From: a bacterium
GTDB taxonomy: Bacteria; Bacillota; Clostridia; Oscillospirales; Ruminococcaceae
Assembly: GCA_004561545.1 (NCBI GenBank)
Contig: SFVK01000002.1
Span: 1 to 64,000, forward strand
Reading direction: 5' to 3'
DNA: 64,000 bases
Both the position numbers and the translations under genes were made by a program. Positions 33,366 through 42,035 of this stretch are shown piece by piece (the stretch's first letter is position 1; every line of letters begins with the position of its first letter). The notes beneath the pieces are model-generated. The model saw nothing but the letters and a program-made list of their open reading frames with translations. It was not told where the DNA came from and ran no database searches.

Positions 33366-33394
33366 TTGCGCAGGGGGCGGTTTTGTGCTATACT
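33366..33394 (+). promoter_or_regulatory. Promoter of the MATE exporter gene
   Basis: TTGCGC (33366-33371), a 17-base spacer and TATACT (33389-33394); the predicted start is near 33401, 35 bases before the gene. Confidence 0.65.
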
Positions 33395-33434
33395 AACATC
33401 CAAGAGGGTATTTGGGAAAGAGGGAAACACCAAA

Positions 33435-34781
33435 ATGAAAACCGAACAAAGACTGTTTACCAACCGTGCGCTGCTCACGCTGCTCTGGCCGCTGGTGGTG
33501 GAACAGGGGCTGGCCGTGCTGGTGGGCATGGCCGATACCGTCATGGTCTCCAGTGTGGGAGAGGCTGCCATCTCGGGCGTCTCGCTGGTGGACATGATCA
33601 ACAACCTGATCTTCAACATTTTTGCGGCTCTGGCCACCGGCGGCGCGGTGATCACCAGCCAGTATCTGGGCGCCGGAAAGCCCGATCAGGCTTCCCGCAG
33701 CGCCGGGCAGCTGGTCAGTCTGAGCGCGGTGCTGGGGGCGGCGGTCATGGCGGCCTGCCTTTTGCTGCGTTCCGCCATGTTGCGGCTTTTCTTTGGCGCC
33801 ATCGCCCCCGACGTTATGGATGCCGCCATGCTGTATTTTACCATCACGGCCATTTCCTACCCCTTTTTGGCACTGTACAACGCCGGCGCGGCCATCTTCC
33901 GCTCCACCGGCAACAGTGCGGTGTCCATGCGGGTGTCGGTGCTGATGAACCTCATCAATGTCTGTGGCAATGCCCTGTGCATCTTTGTGCTGCGCATGGG
34001 GGTGGCCGGCGTTGCGTTGCCGACCCTCATCTCCCGCGTGGTGGGCGCCGCCATCATTTTGCGGCTTACCACCCATCAGGACAACGCGGCCCGGGTTACG
34101 CTGGATGGTGTGCGCCGCCTTCAGCCTGCCATGGTCAAAAACATCCTTTATATCGGCATCCCCTCAGCGCTGGAGAACAGCCTTTTCCAGTTGGGCCGTG
34201 TGCTGGTGGTGAGTATGATCAGCCTCTTTGGCACCGTCCACATCTCTGCCAACGCCGTGGCCAACAATCTGGACGGCATGGGCTGCATTGTGGGCCAGGC
34301 CATGGGTCTTGCCATGATTACCGTGGTGGGGCATTGCGTAGGGGCGGGGGATCTGGACCAGGCGTCCTACTTCACCAAAAAAATTCTGCTTTGGGATTAT
34401 CTTGCGCAGGGCTCCACCAACGCGCTGGTGCTACTCCTGCTGCCCCGGCTGCTCAATCTGTACACCCTTTCGCCGGAAACCTGGGAGCTGGCCCGCCTGC
34501 TGGTTCTCATCCACGCGGGCATGGCTATTCTGCTCTGGCCTGCCTCCTTTGTACTGCCCAACGCGCTGCGCGCCGCCAATGACGTCCGTTTTACCATGGT
34601 GACGGCCATCTTCTCCATGGCGATGTGGCGGCTCGGCTTTTCCTACATTCTCTGCGTCCGCATGGGCATGGGCGCGGTGGGCGTCTGGATCGCCATGGTG
34701 GTGGACTGGGTGTTCCGTGTGATCTGTTTTGTGGCCCGCTTTGCCAGCGGCGCCTGGAAGAAAAAATGTGTGGCACGCTGA
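33435..34781 (+). CDS. MATE family efflux transporter
   Basis: A 448-residue exporter with about twelve spans, using Na+ or H+ gradients to export drugs or metabolites. Family segments are LWPLVVEQGLAVLVGMADTVMVSSVGEAAISGVSLVD (first span and its Asp), GGAVITSQYLGAGKPDQASRSAGQ, and the second-half repeat starting IPSALENSLFQLGR. The start at 33435 (residue 24 of the longest frame) follows AGAGGGAAA and lies downstream of the promoter. Exonuclease III follows after 37 bases with no promoter visible. The substrate cannot be inferred. Confidence 0.92.
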   Translation: MKTEQRLFTNRALLTLLWPLVVEQGLAVLVGMADTVMVSSVGEAAISGVSLVDMINNLIFNIFAALATGGAVITSQYLGAGKPDQASRSAGQLVSLSAVLGAAVMAACLLLRSAMLRLFFGAIAPDVMDAAMLYFTITAISYPFLALYNAGAAIFRSTGNSAVSMRVSVLMNLINVCGNALCIFVLRMGVAGVALPTLISRVVGAAIILRLTTHQDNAARVTLDGVRRLQPAMVKNILYIGIPSALENSLFQLGRVLVVSMISLFGTVHISANAVANNLDGMGCIVGQAMGLAMITVVGHCVGAGDLDQASYFTKKILLWDYLAQGSTNALVLLLLPRLLNLYTLSPETWELARLLVLIHAGMAILLWPASFVLPNALRAANDVRFTMVTAIFSMAMWRLGFSYILCVRMGMGAVGVWIAMVVDWVFRVICFVARFASGAWKKKCVAR

Positions 34782-34818
34782 GCGCGCCGCCGATGTACAT
34801 ACAGGAAGGAAATCCCCC

Positions 34819-35568
34819 ATGAAACTTGTAAGCTGGAACGTGAATGGCCTGCGAGCCTGCCTGAAAAAGGGCTTTGCAGAAACCTTTGCCGCGCTGGATG
34901 CCGATGTGTTCTGCATCCAGGAAACCAAAATGCAGCCCGGCCAGGCCGATTTTGCCCCCGAGGGCTACACCGAGTACATCAACAGTGCCGACAAGAAGGG
35001 CTATTCCGGCACCCTGATCTATACCCGCGTGCCGCCTCTCGACGCCTGGAACGGCATTGGGGTGGAGGCGCACAGCCATGAAGGCCGTGCCATCACGCTG
35101 GAATTTCCCGAGTTTTACCTGGTCAACGTCTATGTGCCCAACTCCCAGAATGAGCTGGCCCGCATTGACTACCGTATGCAGTGGGAGGACGACCTGCGCG
35201 CCTACCTGATGGATCTGGACACCAGAAAGCCGGTGATCCTCTGCGGGGACCTGAATGTGGCCCATGAGGACATCGACCTGAAAAATCCCGGTCCCAACCG
35301 CGGCGCGGCGGGCTTTTCGGATCAGGAGCGCGGCAAGCTGGATGAGCTGCTGGCCGCCGGTTTTACTGACAGTTTCCGCCACTTTTATCCCGACGCCACC
35401 GGCGTTTACAGCTGGTGGAGTATGCGGTTCCGCGCCCGGGAGCGCAACGCGGGATGGCGCATTGACTATTTCCTGGTCTCCAACCGTCTGGTGCCCCGGC
35501 TGAAAAAGGCGGAAATCCTCATGGAGATCATGGGTTCCGACCACTGTCCCGTCACGCTGGAGCTGTGA
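34819..35568 (+). CDS. xth: Exodeoxyribonuclease III
   Basis: A 249-residue AP endonuclease/3' exonuclease for base excision repair. Family motifs are MKLVSWNVNGLRACL (Asn), IQETKMQPGQ (metal-binding Glu), NVYVPNSQ, GDLNVAHEDIDL (catalytic Asp-x-Asn), and the C-terminal WRIDYFLVS...GSDHCPVTL (Asp-His). AGGAAGG precedes the ATG. It is probably transcribed with the MATE gene and is ended by a terminator. Confidence 0.95.
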   Translation: MKLVSWNVNGLRACLKKGFAETFAALDADVFCIQETKMQPGQADFAPEGYTEYINSADKKGYSGTLIYTRVPPLDAWNGIGVEAHSHEGRAITLEFPEFYLVNVYVPNSQNELARIDYRMQWEDDLRAYLMDLDTRKPVILCGDLNVAHEDIDLKNPGPNRGAAGFSDQERGKLDELLAAGFTDSFRHFYPDATGVYSWWSMRFRARERNAGWRIDYFLVSNRLVPRLKKAEILMEIMGSDHCPVTLEL

Positions 35569-35593
35569 TCCCAAAGTTCTTTAAAAATTTCCG

Positions 35594-35623
35594 GCCCTCT
35601 TGCAAAATGCAGGAGGGCTTTTT
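35594..35623 (+). terminator. Terminator after xth
   Basis: GCCCTC (35594-35599) with inner TGCA pairs with TGCA and GAGGGC (35613-35618), followed by TTTTTC. Confidence 0.85.
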
Positions 35624-35667
35624 CGTTTCAATGAATAGAAGCGCTTTTGCAAAGGAGGTGTGGGGCC

Positions 35668-36207
35668 CTGACCAACCAGGAATTTACCGAGCTGATGCGG
35701 CAGTACCAGAAACTGGTCTATACCGTTTGCCTGCAGTTTGTCCGCGACCCCCACACCGCCGAGGACCTCACCCAGGACACCTTCCTGTCCGCCTGGTCTT
35801 CCATTGACCGCTGCGATCCCAATTATTACAAGCAGTGGCTGGTGCGTGTGGCGGCCAACAAGTGCAAGGACCATCTCAAGAGCGCCTGGGCCCGCAAGGT
35901 GGAGGCCCAGTCCGATGAGACCATGCCGGAGCCCCGGGGCGTTCCGCCGGGCGGCAGCGGCCTGCAGGCAGCGGAGCCGGACCCCCAGGACGAGTTCCTG
36001 CGCCGCACCGACGCCGCCGAGCTGGAACAGATGATCCGTTCCCTGCGGGAACCCTATGGCCGGGCCGCCGCCATGTACTTACTGGACGGAATGTCGGTTT
36101 CTGCCATCGCCCAGGCACTGGGCCGCCCGGCACCCACCGTTCAGAACCAGCTGTTCCGCGCAAAAATGATTTTGCGCAAACAAATCACCGAGAGGAGGCA
36201 GGAATAA
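35668..36207 (+). CDS. ECF-type RNA polymerase sigma factor
   Basis: A 179-residue group 4 sigma factor. Region 2 is LMRQYQKLVYTVCLQFVRDPHTAEDLTQDTFLSAW with AANKCKDHLKS, and region 4 is EPYGRAAAMYLLDGMSVSAIAQALGRPAPTVQNQLFRAKMILRK. The in-frame ATG nearest the N terminus would cut region 2, and a TTG at 35647 lies within the ribosome site, so the best start is CTG at 35668, nine bases after AGGAGG (35653-35658), a rare start codon. It is the first gene of an operon with a membrane anti-sigma factor immediately downstream. Confidence 0.88.
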   Translation: MTNQEFTELMRQYQKLVYTVCLQFVRDPHTAEDLTQDTFLSAWSSIDRCDPNYYKQWLVRVAANKCKDHLKSAWARKVEAQSDETMPEPRGVPPGGSGLQAAEPDPQDEFLRRTDAAELEQMIRSLREPYGRAAAMYLLDGMSVSAIAQALGRPAPTVQNQLFRAKMILRKQITERRQE

Positions 36208-36765
36208 ATGGAACCCAACGATCTGTTTGACAATGAGCTTCTCTTTGACGCCGAGGGCCATCTCACCGACGGCGGACTGCGCGCTTTGCAGGATGACCGC
36301 CTGGATGACCTGGGACGCCTGGAAGCCGCCGAGCACCTGACCTTCTGTGACTACTGCCTGGCCCGCTACACCGCGCTGATCGAGGCTGCGCCCCAGGCAC
36401 TGCGCCAGCCCATGCGGGATCTGATCCCCCAGGTGCAGAATCTGATGCGGCTGCGCAGCTTCCGCATTATGACCAACCGCTATGTTTCCACCGCCGCCGC
36501 GGTGCTGATCGCCTTTGCCGTGTGGCAGTTCGGCCTTTCGGGCATTTCCTCCGCGACAAAACGTCAGCCTGCGGCGCTGCAGGAGCCCCGCGTTACGGTA
36601 TCCCAGAGCATCAGCGGCGCGCTGGACCGTTTTTCCAGCAATCTGAACCAGTTCTTTGACGGGTTTCAGAGTACAGTGACCAGCGGCCTCAGTCAGCTGG
36701 CCGACCACAGCAATCCGAGCAACCTTACCCCGAAAAACGGCGGAAGCCCCGCCGATGGAGAGTGA
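36208..36765 (+). CDS. Anti-sigma factor, zinc-finger (ZAS-like) membrane protein
   Basis: A 185-residue protein starting directly after the sigma stop codon. The N-terminal cytoplasmic part carries His43-x3-Cys47-x2-Cys50 (HLTFCDYC), the ZAS zinc motif that holds ECF sigma factors. One membrane span follows (about residues 93-112, VSTAAAVLIAFAVWQFGL), and the rest is an extracellular Ser/Asn-rich tail. Its position and topology make it the partner of the preceding sigma factor. The release signal is unknown. Confidence 0.82.
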   Translation: MEPNDLFDNELLFDAEGHLTDGGLRALQDDRLDDLGRLEAAEHLTFCDYCLARYTALIEAAPQALRQPMRDLIPQVQNLMRLRSFRIMTNRYVSTAAAVLIAFAVWQFGLSGISSATKRQPAALQEPRVTVSQSISGALDRFSSNLNQFFDGFQSTVTSGLSQLADHSNPSNLTPKNGGSPADGE

Positions 36766-36771
36766 CCGACT

Positions 36772-37311
36772 ATGAAGAAAAACGCATTTCTGACCTTTCT
36801 GTTTGCCTGCATCCCCGGCGCCGGCCAGATGTACTACGGCTATATGAAGCGGGGCCTTTCCCTGATCACCTACTGCTGCCTGACCATTATGGTCGGCTCG
36901 GTCATCAGCCCGCTGCTGGTGCTGGCTCTCATTGTGTGGATGTTCAGCTTTTTCGATACCTACGACCTCATCCGCTATCTGGTGGCAGGGGACCCCAAGC
37001 CAGATGAATTTCTGGTCCCCTCCAACCTGGGGGAACTCAAGACCATCCTTCCCAAACAGCACAAACTCATCGGCTGGGGCTGCATTATCCTGGGCGTTTG
37101 GGTTCTCTATGACAGTGTGCTGAGCCCGGTGCTTTGGCAGTTGTTTGACTGGCTGGGCTGCAGCGGCCTGTGGTACACCATCACCAACAATCTGCCCTCG
37201 GCGGTGGTGGCGGTGCTGCTGGTCTTTGCGGGAACCCGTCTGCTGGGCCTGGGCAGTCCCCGCCGCCCCCATAACGACACCGACGATCTGCCGCCCTACC
37301 AGGGCCAGTAA
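36772..37311 (+). CDS. TM2-type membrane protein
   Basis: A 179-residue membrane protein of unknown function with about four spans. The N terminus KNAFLTFLFACIPGAGQMYYGYMKRGLSLI is the TM2-domain pattern (ProGlyxGxxYxGxxxxG) found in many envelope proteins. It starts six bases after the anti-sigma gene and belongs to the same operon, so a role in the envelope response governed by the ECF sigma factor is likely (inference). Confidence 0.75.
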   Translation: MKKNAFLTFLFACIPGAGQMYYGYMKRGLSLITYCCLTIMVGSVISPLLVLALIVWMFSFFDTYDLIRYLVAGDPKPDEFLVPSNLGELKTILPKQHKLIGWGCIILGVWVLYDSVLSPVLWQLFDWLGCSGLWYTITNNLPSAVVAVLLVFAGTRLLGLGSPRRPHNDTDDLPPYQGQ

Positions 37312-37327
37312 AAAACAAGGAGAAAAC

Positions 37328-38368
37328 ATGATGATGGAATCAAAGGAACATCCCGCAACCGCGCCGCAGACCCAACCGGCCGGCGAAGCCCCGACCGGCT
37401 CTGCCCCCGAACCCGCGCCCCAGCCGGCGCCCGGGCCGACCAAAGTGCGCCGGGTAGGCACCTTCAGCCTTGGCATCATGCTGGTGGCTGTCGGCACCAT
37501 CCTGCTGGCCAGTATTTTCCTGCCCAATCTGGACCTTGTGGGAATACTGAAATTTGCCCCCGTTATTCTTGTCGCTCTGGGCATCGAAGTCCTCCTCTAT
37601 GCCGCACGGCCGGACGTCAAAATCAAGTATGACGGCGCCTCCATTCTGCTGGCGGTTCTGCTCATGCTGGCCTGTGGAGCCTCCGGTGTGTTCAGCTGGT
37701 TTGTACAGTCCTATAACCCCGAGAGTATCTCCTCCCACCGTGCCGCCGCTCGGGAACTGGAGGAGCGGGCCGAGCAGGTGCTGGACACCGTCCCCAACGC
37801 CCGCGCAGCCATCCGGGACTACTCCATCTATCAGGACAGCTACGTTGAATTTGGCCAGGTCCTTGACACGGGGGACATCTCCCTGTATGTCACCATGAAT
37901 TTCGGGGCGCAGGCCACCGCTGAGGAGTTTACCCGCGACTGCAAGGCCATTGTGGATGCCTGCCGTGCCGGAGGGCTGGAGGTGGACAGCTACCAGTTTG
38001 ATGTCTGGCAGGGAAGTCTTGACCAATATGAGGGTGAGCTGTGGGAGCTGTCTCTGGACCGCTGGAGCGCCGGAGCGGATGAGGCGACCCTGCGCAACCG
38101 GGTGGTGACCACCTACTATTATGACGGCAACAGCTTTGATACGGCCGAGGGCGCGCTCAATTTCAAGCAGGAGCGTCGTGCCCAACAGCTCTATAACCTC
38201 TACATCAATACCTTTGACAGTGATCCTGACATTGACTTTGAGGAAAAATACGGCGATTCCCCCACGGAAGAGCAGCGAAACGATTTTATGTCCCGCCGCC
38301 TGACACAATACGGCGTCTCCACCGCCGAGACCGCCCAATCCCGGACCGAAATAACAGGGGAAGAGTGA
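37328..38368 (+). CDS. Membrane protein with LiaF-like N-terminal spans
   Basis: A 346-residue protein: a Pro/Ala/Thr-rich cytoplasmic start (1-40), two to three adjacent spans (GTFSLGIMLVAVGTILLASIFLP, APVILVALGIEVLLYAA, ILLAVLLMLACGASGVFSWFV), then a roughly 210-residue soluble domain, probably extracellular. The span arrangement resembles the N terminus of LiaF/DUF5668 proteins, which report envelope stress. The start is the first of three ATG codons, seven bases after AAGGAG. It is last in the ECF sigma operon and is followed by a terminator. The soluble domain is not recognised. Confidence 0.65.
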   Translation: MMMESKEHPATAPQTQPAGEAPTGSAPEPAPQPAPGPTKVRRVGTFSLGIMLVAVGTILLASIFLPNLDLVGILKFAPVILVALGIEVLLYAARPDVKIKYDGASILLAVLLMLACGASGVFSWFVQSYNPESISSHRAAARELEERAEQVLDTVPNARAAIRDYSIYQDSYVEFGQVLDTGDISLYVTMNFGAQATAEEFTRDCKAIVDACRAGGLEVDSYQFDVWQGSLDQYEGELWELSLDRWSAGADEATLRNRVVTTYYYDGNSFDTAEGALNFKQERRAQQLYNLYINTFDSDPDIDFEEKYGDSPTEEQRNDFMSRRLTQYGVSTAETAQSRTEITGEE

Positions 38369-38408
38369 GCTCTTCCCAACAAAATAGCTAAAACAATTTA
38401 CCAAAATT

Positions 38409-38440
38409 TTACGGCCTGCAATCTGCGGGCCGTATTGTTT
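38409..38440 (+). terminator. Terminator of the ECF sigma operon
   Basis: ACGGCC-GCA (38411-38420) pairs with TGC-GGCCGT (38424-38433), followed by ATTGTTTTTG. Its T tract overlaps the -35 of the next gene. Confidence 0.8.
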
Positions 38441-38463
38441 TTGTGGCGGGGAAATGTTACACT
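38435..38463 (+). promoter_or_regulatory. Probable promoter of the UMF1-type transporter gene
   Basis: TTGTTT (38435-38440), a 17-base spacer and TACACT (38458-38463), with -35 inside the preceding terminator's T tract. Confidence 0.5.
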
Positions 38464-38496
38464 AATTTTATATCTGTTACATTGAAGGAGGCCGCC

Positions 38497-39867
38497 ATGA
38501 AATTCCTCAAAGGCTTTACCAGGCAGGAACTCAGCTGGATGATGTACGACTGGGCCAACAGTGCGCACTCGGTCATCATTGTGACCCTGCTCCCCATCTT
38601 TTTTGATACTGTGGCCGGTTACACGGCGGACAGCGTTTCCAGCATGTCCACCTGGGGCTACGCCACCAGCATTGCCATGGCCATTGTGGCAATCTCCGCG
38701 CCCTTCCTGGGGGTGTTCGGGGATATCCGCGGGATGCGCAAAAAGCTGTTCACCGTTTTTCTGCTCATCGGTGTGGCCGCCTGCGCAGGGCTGGCCTTTA
38801 CCCCCGGCATGGACTTTACCTCCTCCACCTCGGCGGCGGGCAATGTGGTCATGCTGATTCTGGTGCTTTACATCATCAGCGTCATCGGCTTTGACGCCTC
38901 GGCCATCTATTACGATGCCTTCCTCACCGACATCACCACCGAGGACCGGATGGACAAGGTGTCCACCATGGGTTACGGCCTGGGCTATATCGGCGGTTCC
39001 ACCATCCCGCTGGTCATCTTCCTGGTTATGAACCTGATGGGTGTGCCCATGCTCACCTGCCTGGCCTTCATTTTTGCCCTCACGGCGGTGTGGTGGCTGG
39101 TGTTCAGCATTCCTCTGCTCAAAAACTGCCAGCAGACCTCCGGCAAGCCCTACGAGAAGGGGGACGTGGGCCGCAATATCCGTGGCGTGGGCACGACGGT
39201 CCTGGAAATCCTGGACAACAAGACCATGCTGGTCTACATTCTTGCCTATTTCTTCTACATTGACGGTGTTCATACCATCATCAGCATGGCCACCACCTAC
39301 GGCGCCAACCTGGGCCTGGATTCCACCGGCATGATGCTGGCGCTGCTGCTGGTGCAGGTGTTGGGCCTGCCCTTCTGCCTGATGTACATGAAGTTCAGCG
39401 CCAAATTCGGCGCCCGGACCATGGTGGGCTTCGGCATCTGTGTCTATATGTTTATCTGTGTTTTCGGCTACTTTATGAACAGTCTGTGGCAGTTCTGGGT
39501 GCTGGCGGTGCTGTGCGCCACCAGCCAGGGCGGCATTCAGGCACTGTCCCGCTCCATGTTCGGCAAGCTTATCCCCGACAAGGACCGAGCAGGCGAGTTC
39601 TTCGGCTTCTTTGATATCTTTGGCAAATTCAGCTCCATCATTGGCCCCACGCTGGTGGGCGTCGTCAGCTCCGCCGTGGCTAACTCCATGCTGAAGAGCC
39701 AGGGGTTGACCGCCGCCACGGCCACCGCCGAACAGATCGATGCCATCAACGCCGCGTCCAGCCATTACGGCATCCTGTCCATTATTGTCATTATCGCCAT
39801 CGGCGCGGTGCTCTATTTTGCTGTGCTGCCCCGCACCATGAAGGACAAATCTGCTGCAAAAATTTGA
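38497..39867 (+). CDS. MFS transporter, UMF1/Atg22-like
   Basis: A 456-residue permease with about twelve spans. The N terminus SWMMYDWANSAHSVIIVTLLPIFF is the YDWANSA signature of the UMF1 (Atg22-related) major facilitator group; YYDAFLTDITTEDRMDKVSTMGYGLGYIGG and QGGIQALSRSMFGKLIPDKDRAGEFFGFFDIFGKFSSIIGP are further family segments. In yeast the relatives export amino acids from the vacuole; bacterial substrates are unknown. The start at 38497 has AAGGAGG upstream. A strong promoter for the next gene overlaps its stop codon. Confidence 0.9.
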   Translation: MKFLKGFTRQELSWMMYDWANSAHSVIIVTLLPIFFDTVAGYTADSVSSMSTWGYATSIAMAIVAISAPFLGVFGDIRGMRKKLFTVFLLIGVAACAGLAFTPGMDFTSSTSAAGNVVMLILVLYIISVIGFDASAIYYDAFLTDITTEDRMDKVSTMGYGLGYIGGSTIPLVIFLVMNLMGVPMLTCLAFIFALTAVWWLVFSIPLLKNCQQTSGKPYEKGDVGRNIRGVGTTVLEILDNKTMLVYILAYFFYIDGVHTIISMATTYGANLGLDSTGMMLALLLVQVLGLPFCLMYMKFSAKFGARTMVGFGICVYMFICVFGYFMNSLWQFWVLAVLCATSQGGIQALSRSMFGKLIPDKDRAGEFFGFFDIFGKFSSIIGPTLVGVVSSAVANSMLKSQGLTAATATAEQIDAINAASSHYGILSIIVIIAIGAVLYFAVLPRTMKDKSAAKI

Positions 39868-39892
39868 CAACTGCTCAGTGGCGCATTAAAAT
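39864..39892 (+). promoter_or_regulatory. Promoter overlapping the stop codon of the UMF1-type gene
   Basis: TTGACA (39864-39869), a 17-base spacer and TAAAAT (39887-39892). The -35 includes the TGA stop at 39865-39867. The predicted start near 39899 lies inside the next hairpin. Confidence 0.75.
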
Positions 39893-39925
39893 AAAGGGGT
39901 ATGCAGCGCGCATACCCCTTTTTCA
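39893..39925 (+). terminator. Terminator between the UMF1-type gene and the phospholipase gene
   Basis: AAAGGGGTATGC (39893-39904) pairs perfectly with GCATACCCCTTT (39910-39921), then more T. Transcripts arriving from upstream can form the full stem; those starting near 39899 would lack half of its 5' arm. Confidence 0.85.
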
Positions 39926-39954
39926 ATTTTTCCAGCCAAGGAAGTGAAATCCCT

Positions 39955-40890
39955 ATGCCGGAAGGCTATACGCACGTCCGCACGGCCAAAAAAGCTGCGG
40001 CGGCCATCCATTATAAGGTACAGTGCCCGGCGGCGTTCGCGGCGGGCGCCAATGGACCGGACAGCTTCTTCTGCTATGAAATCTGGAAACCCGCCGCCAA
40101 ACGCAGCTATGATCTGCCCGCGCTGGGCAGCCGGATGCATGAGGAAAACACAGGCGCCTTTTTGCAGGCTCTGATCCGCGGCGTTCACACTCGCGCCCAG
40201 ATCGAGTATGTGCTGGGCTTTTTGAGCCACTATGCCGCCGATACCGTCATGCACCCCTATGTGGTGTATGTCAGTTCCCCCGGTCAGATCTACGGCATGA
40301 AGGGCGGCCACGGCTATTTTGAGATTGCGCTGGACTCCACCCTCCATGCGGAGGATACCGGCGTTTCCCAGGTCCCTGCACAGGACACCAGTCCCGTCCC
40401 GGCGGGGGAGGAGCTGGCCGACGTGGCCGCGCTGCTTCACACCGCGCTTGTGGAGGCATACGGCGAGGAAGTTCCGGTGGAGGCACTGGCGGACAGCTTC
40501 TATTATACCAACCGCATCCGGCGGCTGTTCACCAGCCGCCACGGGGTGCGCAAGGTGGTGTTCGGCGTGGTGGAGCGGCTTTTTGGTGGAAAGGGCTTTA
40601 TCACGGGCCACGTTTCGCCCGCCCATCTCCGCCTGGACCTGCCGGAGGACTGGACCGACCCCGCCACCGGGGAGGAACGCCACAGCGGCGCCTTTGCCCT
40701 GCTCAAGGACGCCAGACAGCGCAGCGAGCTTTTTATGGCCGCCGCCCTCGGCTACTGGATGAAGGAAGTGAGCTGGGAAACCCTGGTGCAGACCCTTGGC
40801 AGCATGAGCTACACCACCGGAACCGAAACCGAACGCAGCAAGCCCGTGGACGCTGTTCAGGAGCAGACGGAATCCGATTCCGCCCTGTGA
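39955..40890 (+). CDS. Zinc-dependent phospholipase C-like protein
   Basis: A 311-residue soluble protein with no signal peptide. Histidine and acidic residues spaced as GYTHVRTAKKAA, AGANGPDSFFCYEIW, MHEENTGAF and LGFLSHYAADTVMHPYV match the all-helical zinc-binding phospholipase C/S1-P1 nuclease-like fold, and Clostridia carry many such cytoplasmic homologues of unknown substrate. The start at 39955 is preceded by AAGGAAGTGA. It has its own promoter and is followed 43 bases later by the cyclophilin gene, probably in one transcript. Confidence 0.75.
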   Translation: MPEGYTHVRTAKKAAAAIHYKVQCPAAFAAGANGPDSFFCYEIWKPAAKRSYDLPALGSRMHEENTGAFLQALIRGVHTRAQIEYVLGFLSHYAADTVMHPYVVYVSSPGQIYGMKGGHGYFEIALDSTLHAEDTGVSQVPAQDTSPVPAGEELADVAALLHTALVEAYGEEVPVEALADSFYYTNRIRRLFTSRHGVRKVVFGVVERLFGGKGFITGHVSPAHLRLDLPEDWTDPATGEERHSGAFALLKDARQRSELFMAAALGYWMKEVSWETLVQTLGSMSYTTGTETERSKPVDAVQEQTESDSAL

Positions 40891-40933
40891 CCGCCCCGGC
40901 TTTTTGCAGATACAACACAAAGGAGAAACCATT

Positions 40934-41407
40934 ATGATCCGTATTACCATGCAAAACGGCAAAACCATTGACATTGAGCTGGACCCCACCGCGGCTCCCA
41001 TCACCTGCGAGAACTTCCTCAAGCTGGTCAATCAGGGCTTCTATAACGGCCTGACCTTCCACCGCGTCATCCCCGGCTTCATGATCCAGGGCGGCTGCCC
41101 CAAGGGCAACGGCACCGGCGGTCCCGGTTGGAACATCAAGGGCGAGTTTGCGGCCAACGGCGTCAGCAACCCTATCAAGCACACCCGCGGTGTCATCAGC
41201 ATGGCCCGCGCCATGGACCCCAATTCCGCCGGCAGCCAGTTTTTCATCATGCACCAGGACGCACCCCATCTGGATGGCCAGTACGCTGCTTTCGGCCATG
41301 TGGTGAGCGGGATGGATGTGGTGGATGAGATTGCCGCCGTCGCCACCGACTGGAATGACAAGCCCCGCACCCCCGTCGTGATGGAAAAGGTCGAGGTCAT
41401 CGGCTGA
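40934..41407 (+). CDS. Peptidyl-prolyl cis-trans isomerase, cyclophilin type
   Basis: A 157-residue cytoplasmic cyclophilin that speeds proline isomerisation during folding. Catalytic and binding segments are FHRVIPGFMIQGG (Arg, Phe, Met, Gln), GVISMARAMDPNSAGSQFFIMHQDAPHLDGQYAAFGHVVSGMDVVD. It begins after AAAGGAGAAACC and ends at a convergent terminator. Often named ppiB or ppiA. Confidence 0.95.
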   Translation: MIRITMQNGKTIDIELDPTAAPITCENFLKLVNQGFYNGLTFHRVIPGFMIQGGCPKGNGTGGPGWNIKGEFAANGVSNPIKHTRGVISMARAMDPNSAGSQFFIMHQDAPHLDGQYAAFGHVVSGMDVVDEIAAVATDWNDKPRTPVVMEKVEVIG

Positions 41408-41426
41408 TTTTTCTTGCGCAAAACCA

Positions 41427-41478
41427 AACGGCTTCCGCCGGCGCCTTTTTGAGGTGCACCCGGCGGAAGCCGTTTTCT
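41427..41478. terminator. Bidirectional terminator between convergent genes
   Basis: CGGCTTCCGCCGG (41429-41441) pairs with CCGGCGGAAGCCG (41460-41472), a perfect 13-bp stem with A-rich left and T-rich right flanks. It serves the cyclophilin gene (plus) and the histidine kinase operon (minus). Confidence 0.88.
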
Positions 41479-41485
41479 TTGGGTT

Positions 41486-42022
41486 TTATGACCGGAACAC
41501 GGTGCCCAGGTTCCCGAAGAAGTTGGATATGGTGTTGATCTGTTCCTGCATGGCGGTCAGGGTGTCCAGCGCGCTGGGCAGCTTCTGCATGACGCTGTTC
41601 AGCGCGTCCACATCAATTTTGCTCAGCTTGTCAGCAATCCCGGGCAGCGTCTGCATCATGGCGTCCAGCTCGGCGCTGTCCAGGGTGTTCAGGCTGTCCT
41701 GCAGGGTTCCGGCCAGCTCGTTCACCTGGTTGCAGGTGTCCAACACCGTGTGGTAGGCGGTGCGGAACTGAACCATCAGCACCGTAATCAGCACACACAG
41801 CGCCGCCACCAGCGCCACGGCCAGAATCAGATTGCGCTTTTGGTTGCGCAGCAGCCGGCGGTTCTGCTCATCCTGCAAAGCAAGCTGTGCTTCCACCCGG
41901 TCCAGCTGGTGTTTCAGGTCCCGCAGGTCCACCTGGCCGTCGCCGGTCTCGTCGTCGCCTGCCTGGAGGGCCTGAAGTTTCATCTCCAGCGCTTCATCCA
42001 TTTCCCGATCCATCTTTTCCAT
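41486..42022 (-). CDS. Small coiled-coil membrane protein next to a two-component system
   Basis: A 178-residue protein I do not recognise. Residues 1-66 are highly charged and helical (predicted coiled coil, ending LRNQKRN); one span follows (about 68-88, LILAVALVAALCVLITVLMVQ); and the C-terminal 85 residues are an amphipathic helical region with repeating LPGIADKLSKID / LPSALDTLTAM patterns. GAGAGGAG lies upstream, 13 bases after the kinase gene ends, so the three genes are one operon. It may be an accessory sensor or scaffold of the kinase (inference). Confidence 0.7.
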   Translation of the reverse strand: MEKMDREMDEALEMKLQALQAGDDETGDGQVDLRDLKHQLDRVEAQLALQDEQNRRLLRNQKRNLILAVALVAALCVLITVLMVQFRTAYHTVLDTCNQVNELAGTLQDSLNTLDSAELDAMMQTLPGIADKLSKIDVDALNSVMQKLPSALDTLTAMQEQINTISNFFGNLGTVFRS

Positions 42023-42035
42023 TCGATCGCTCCTC

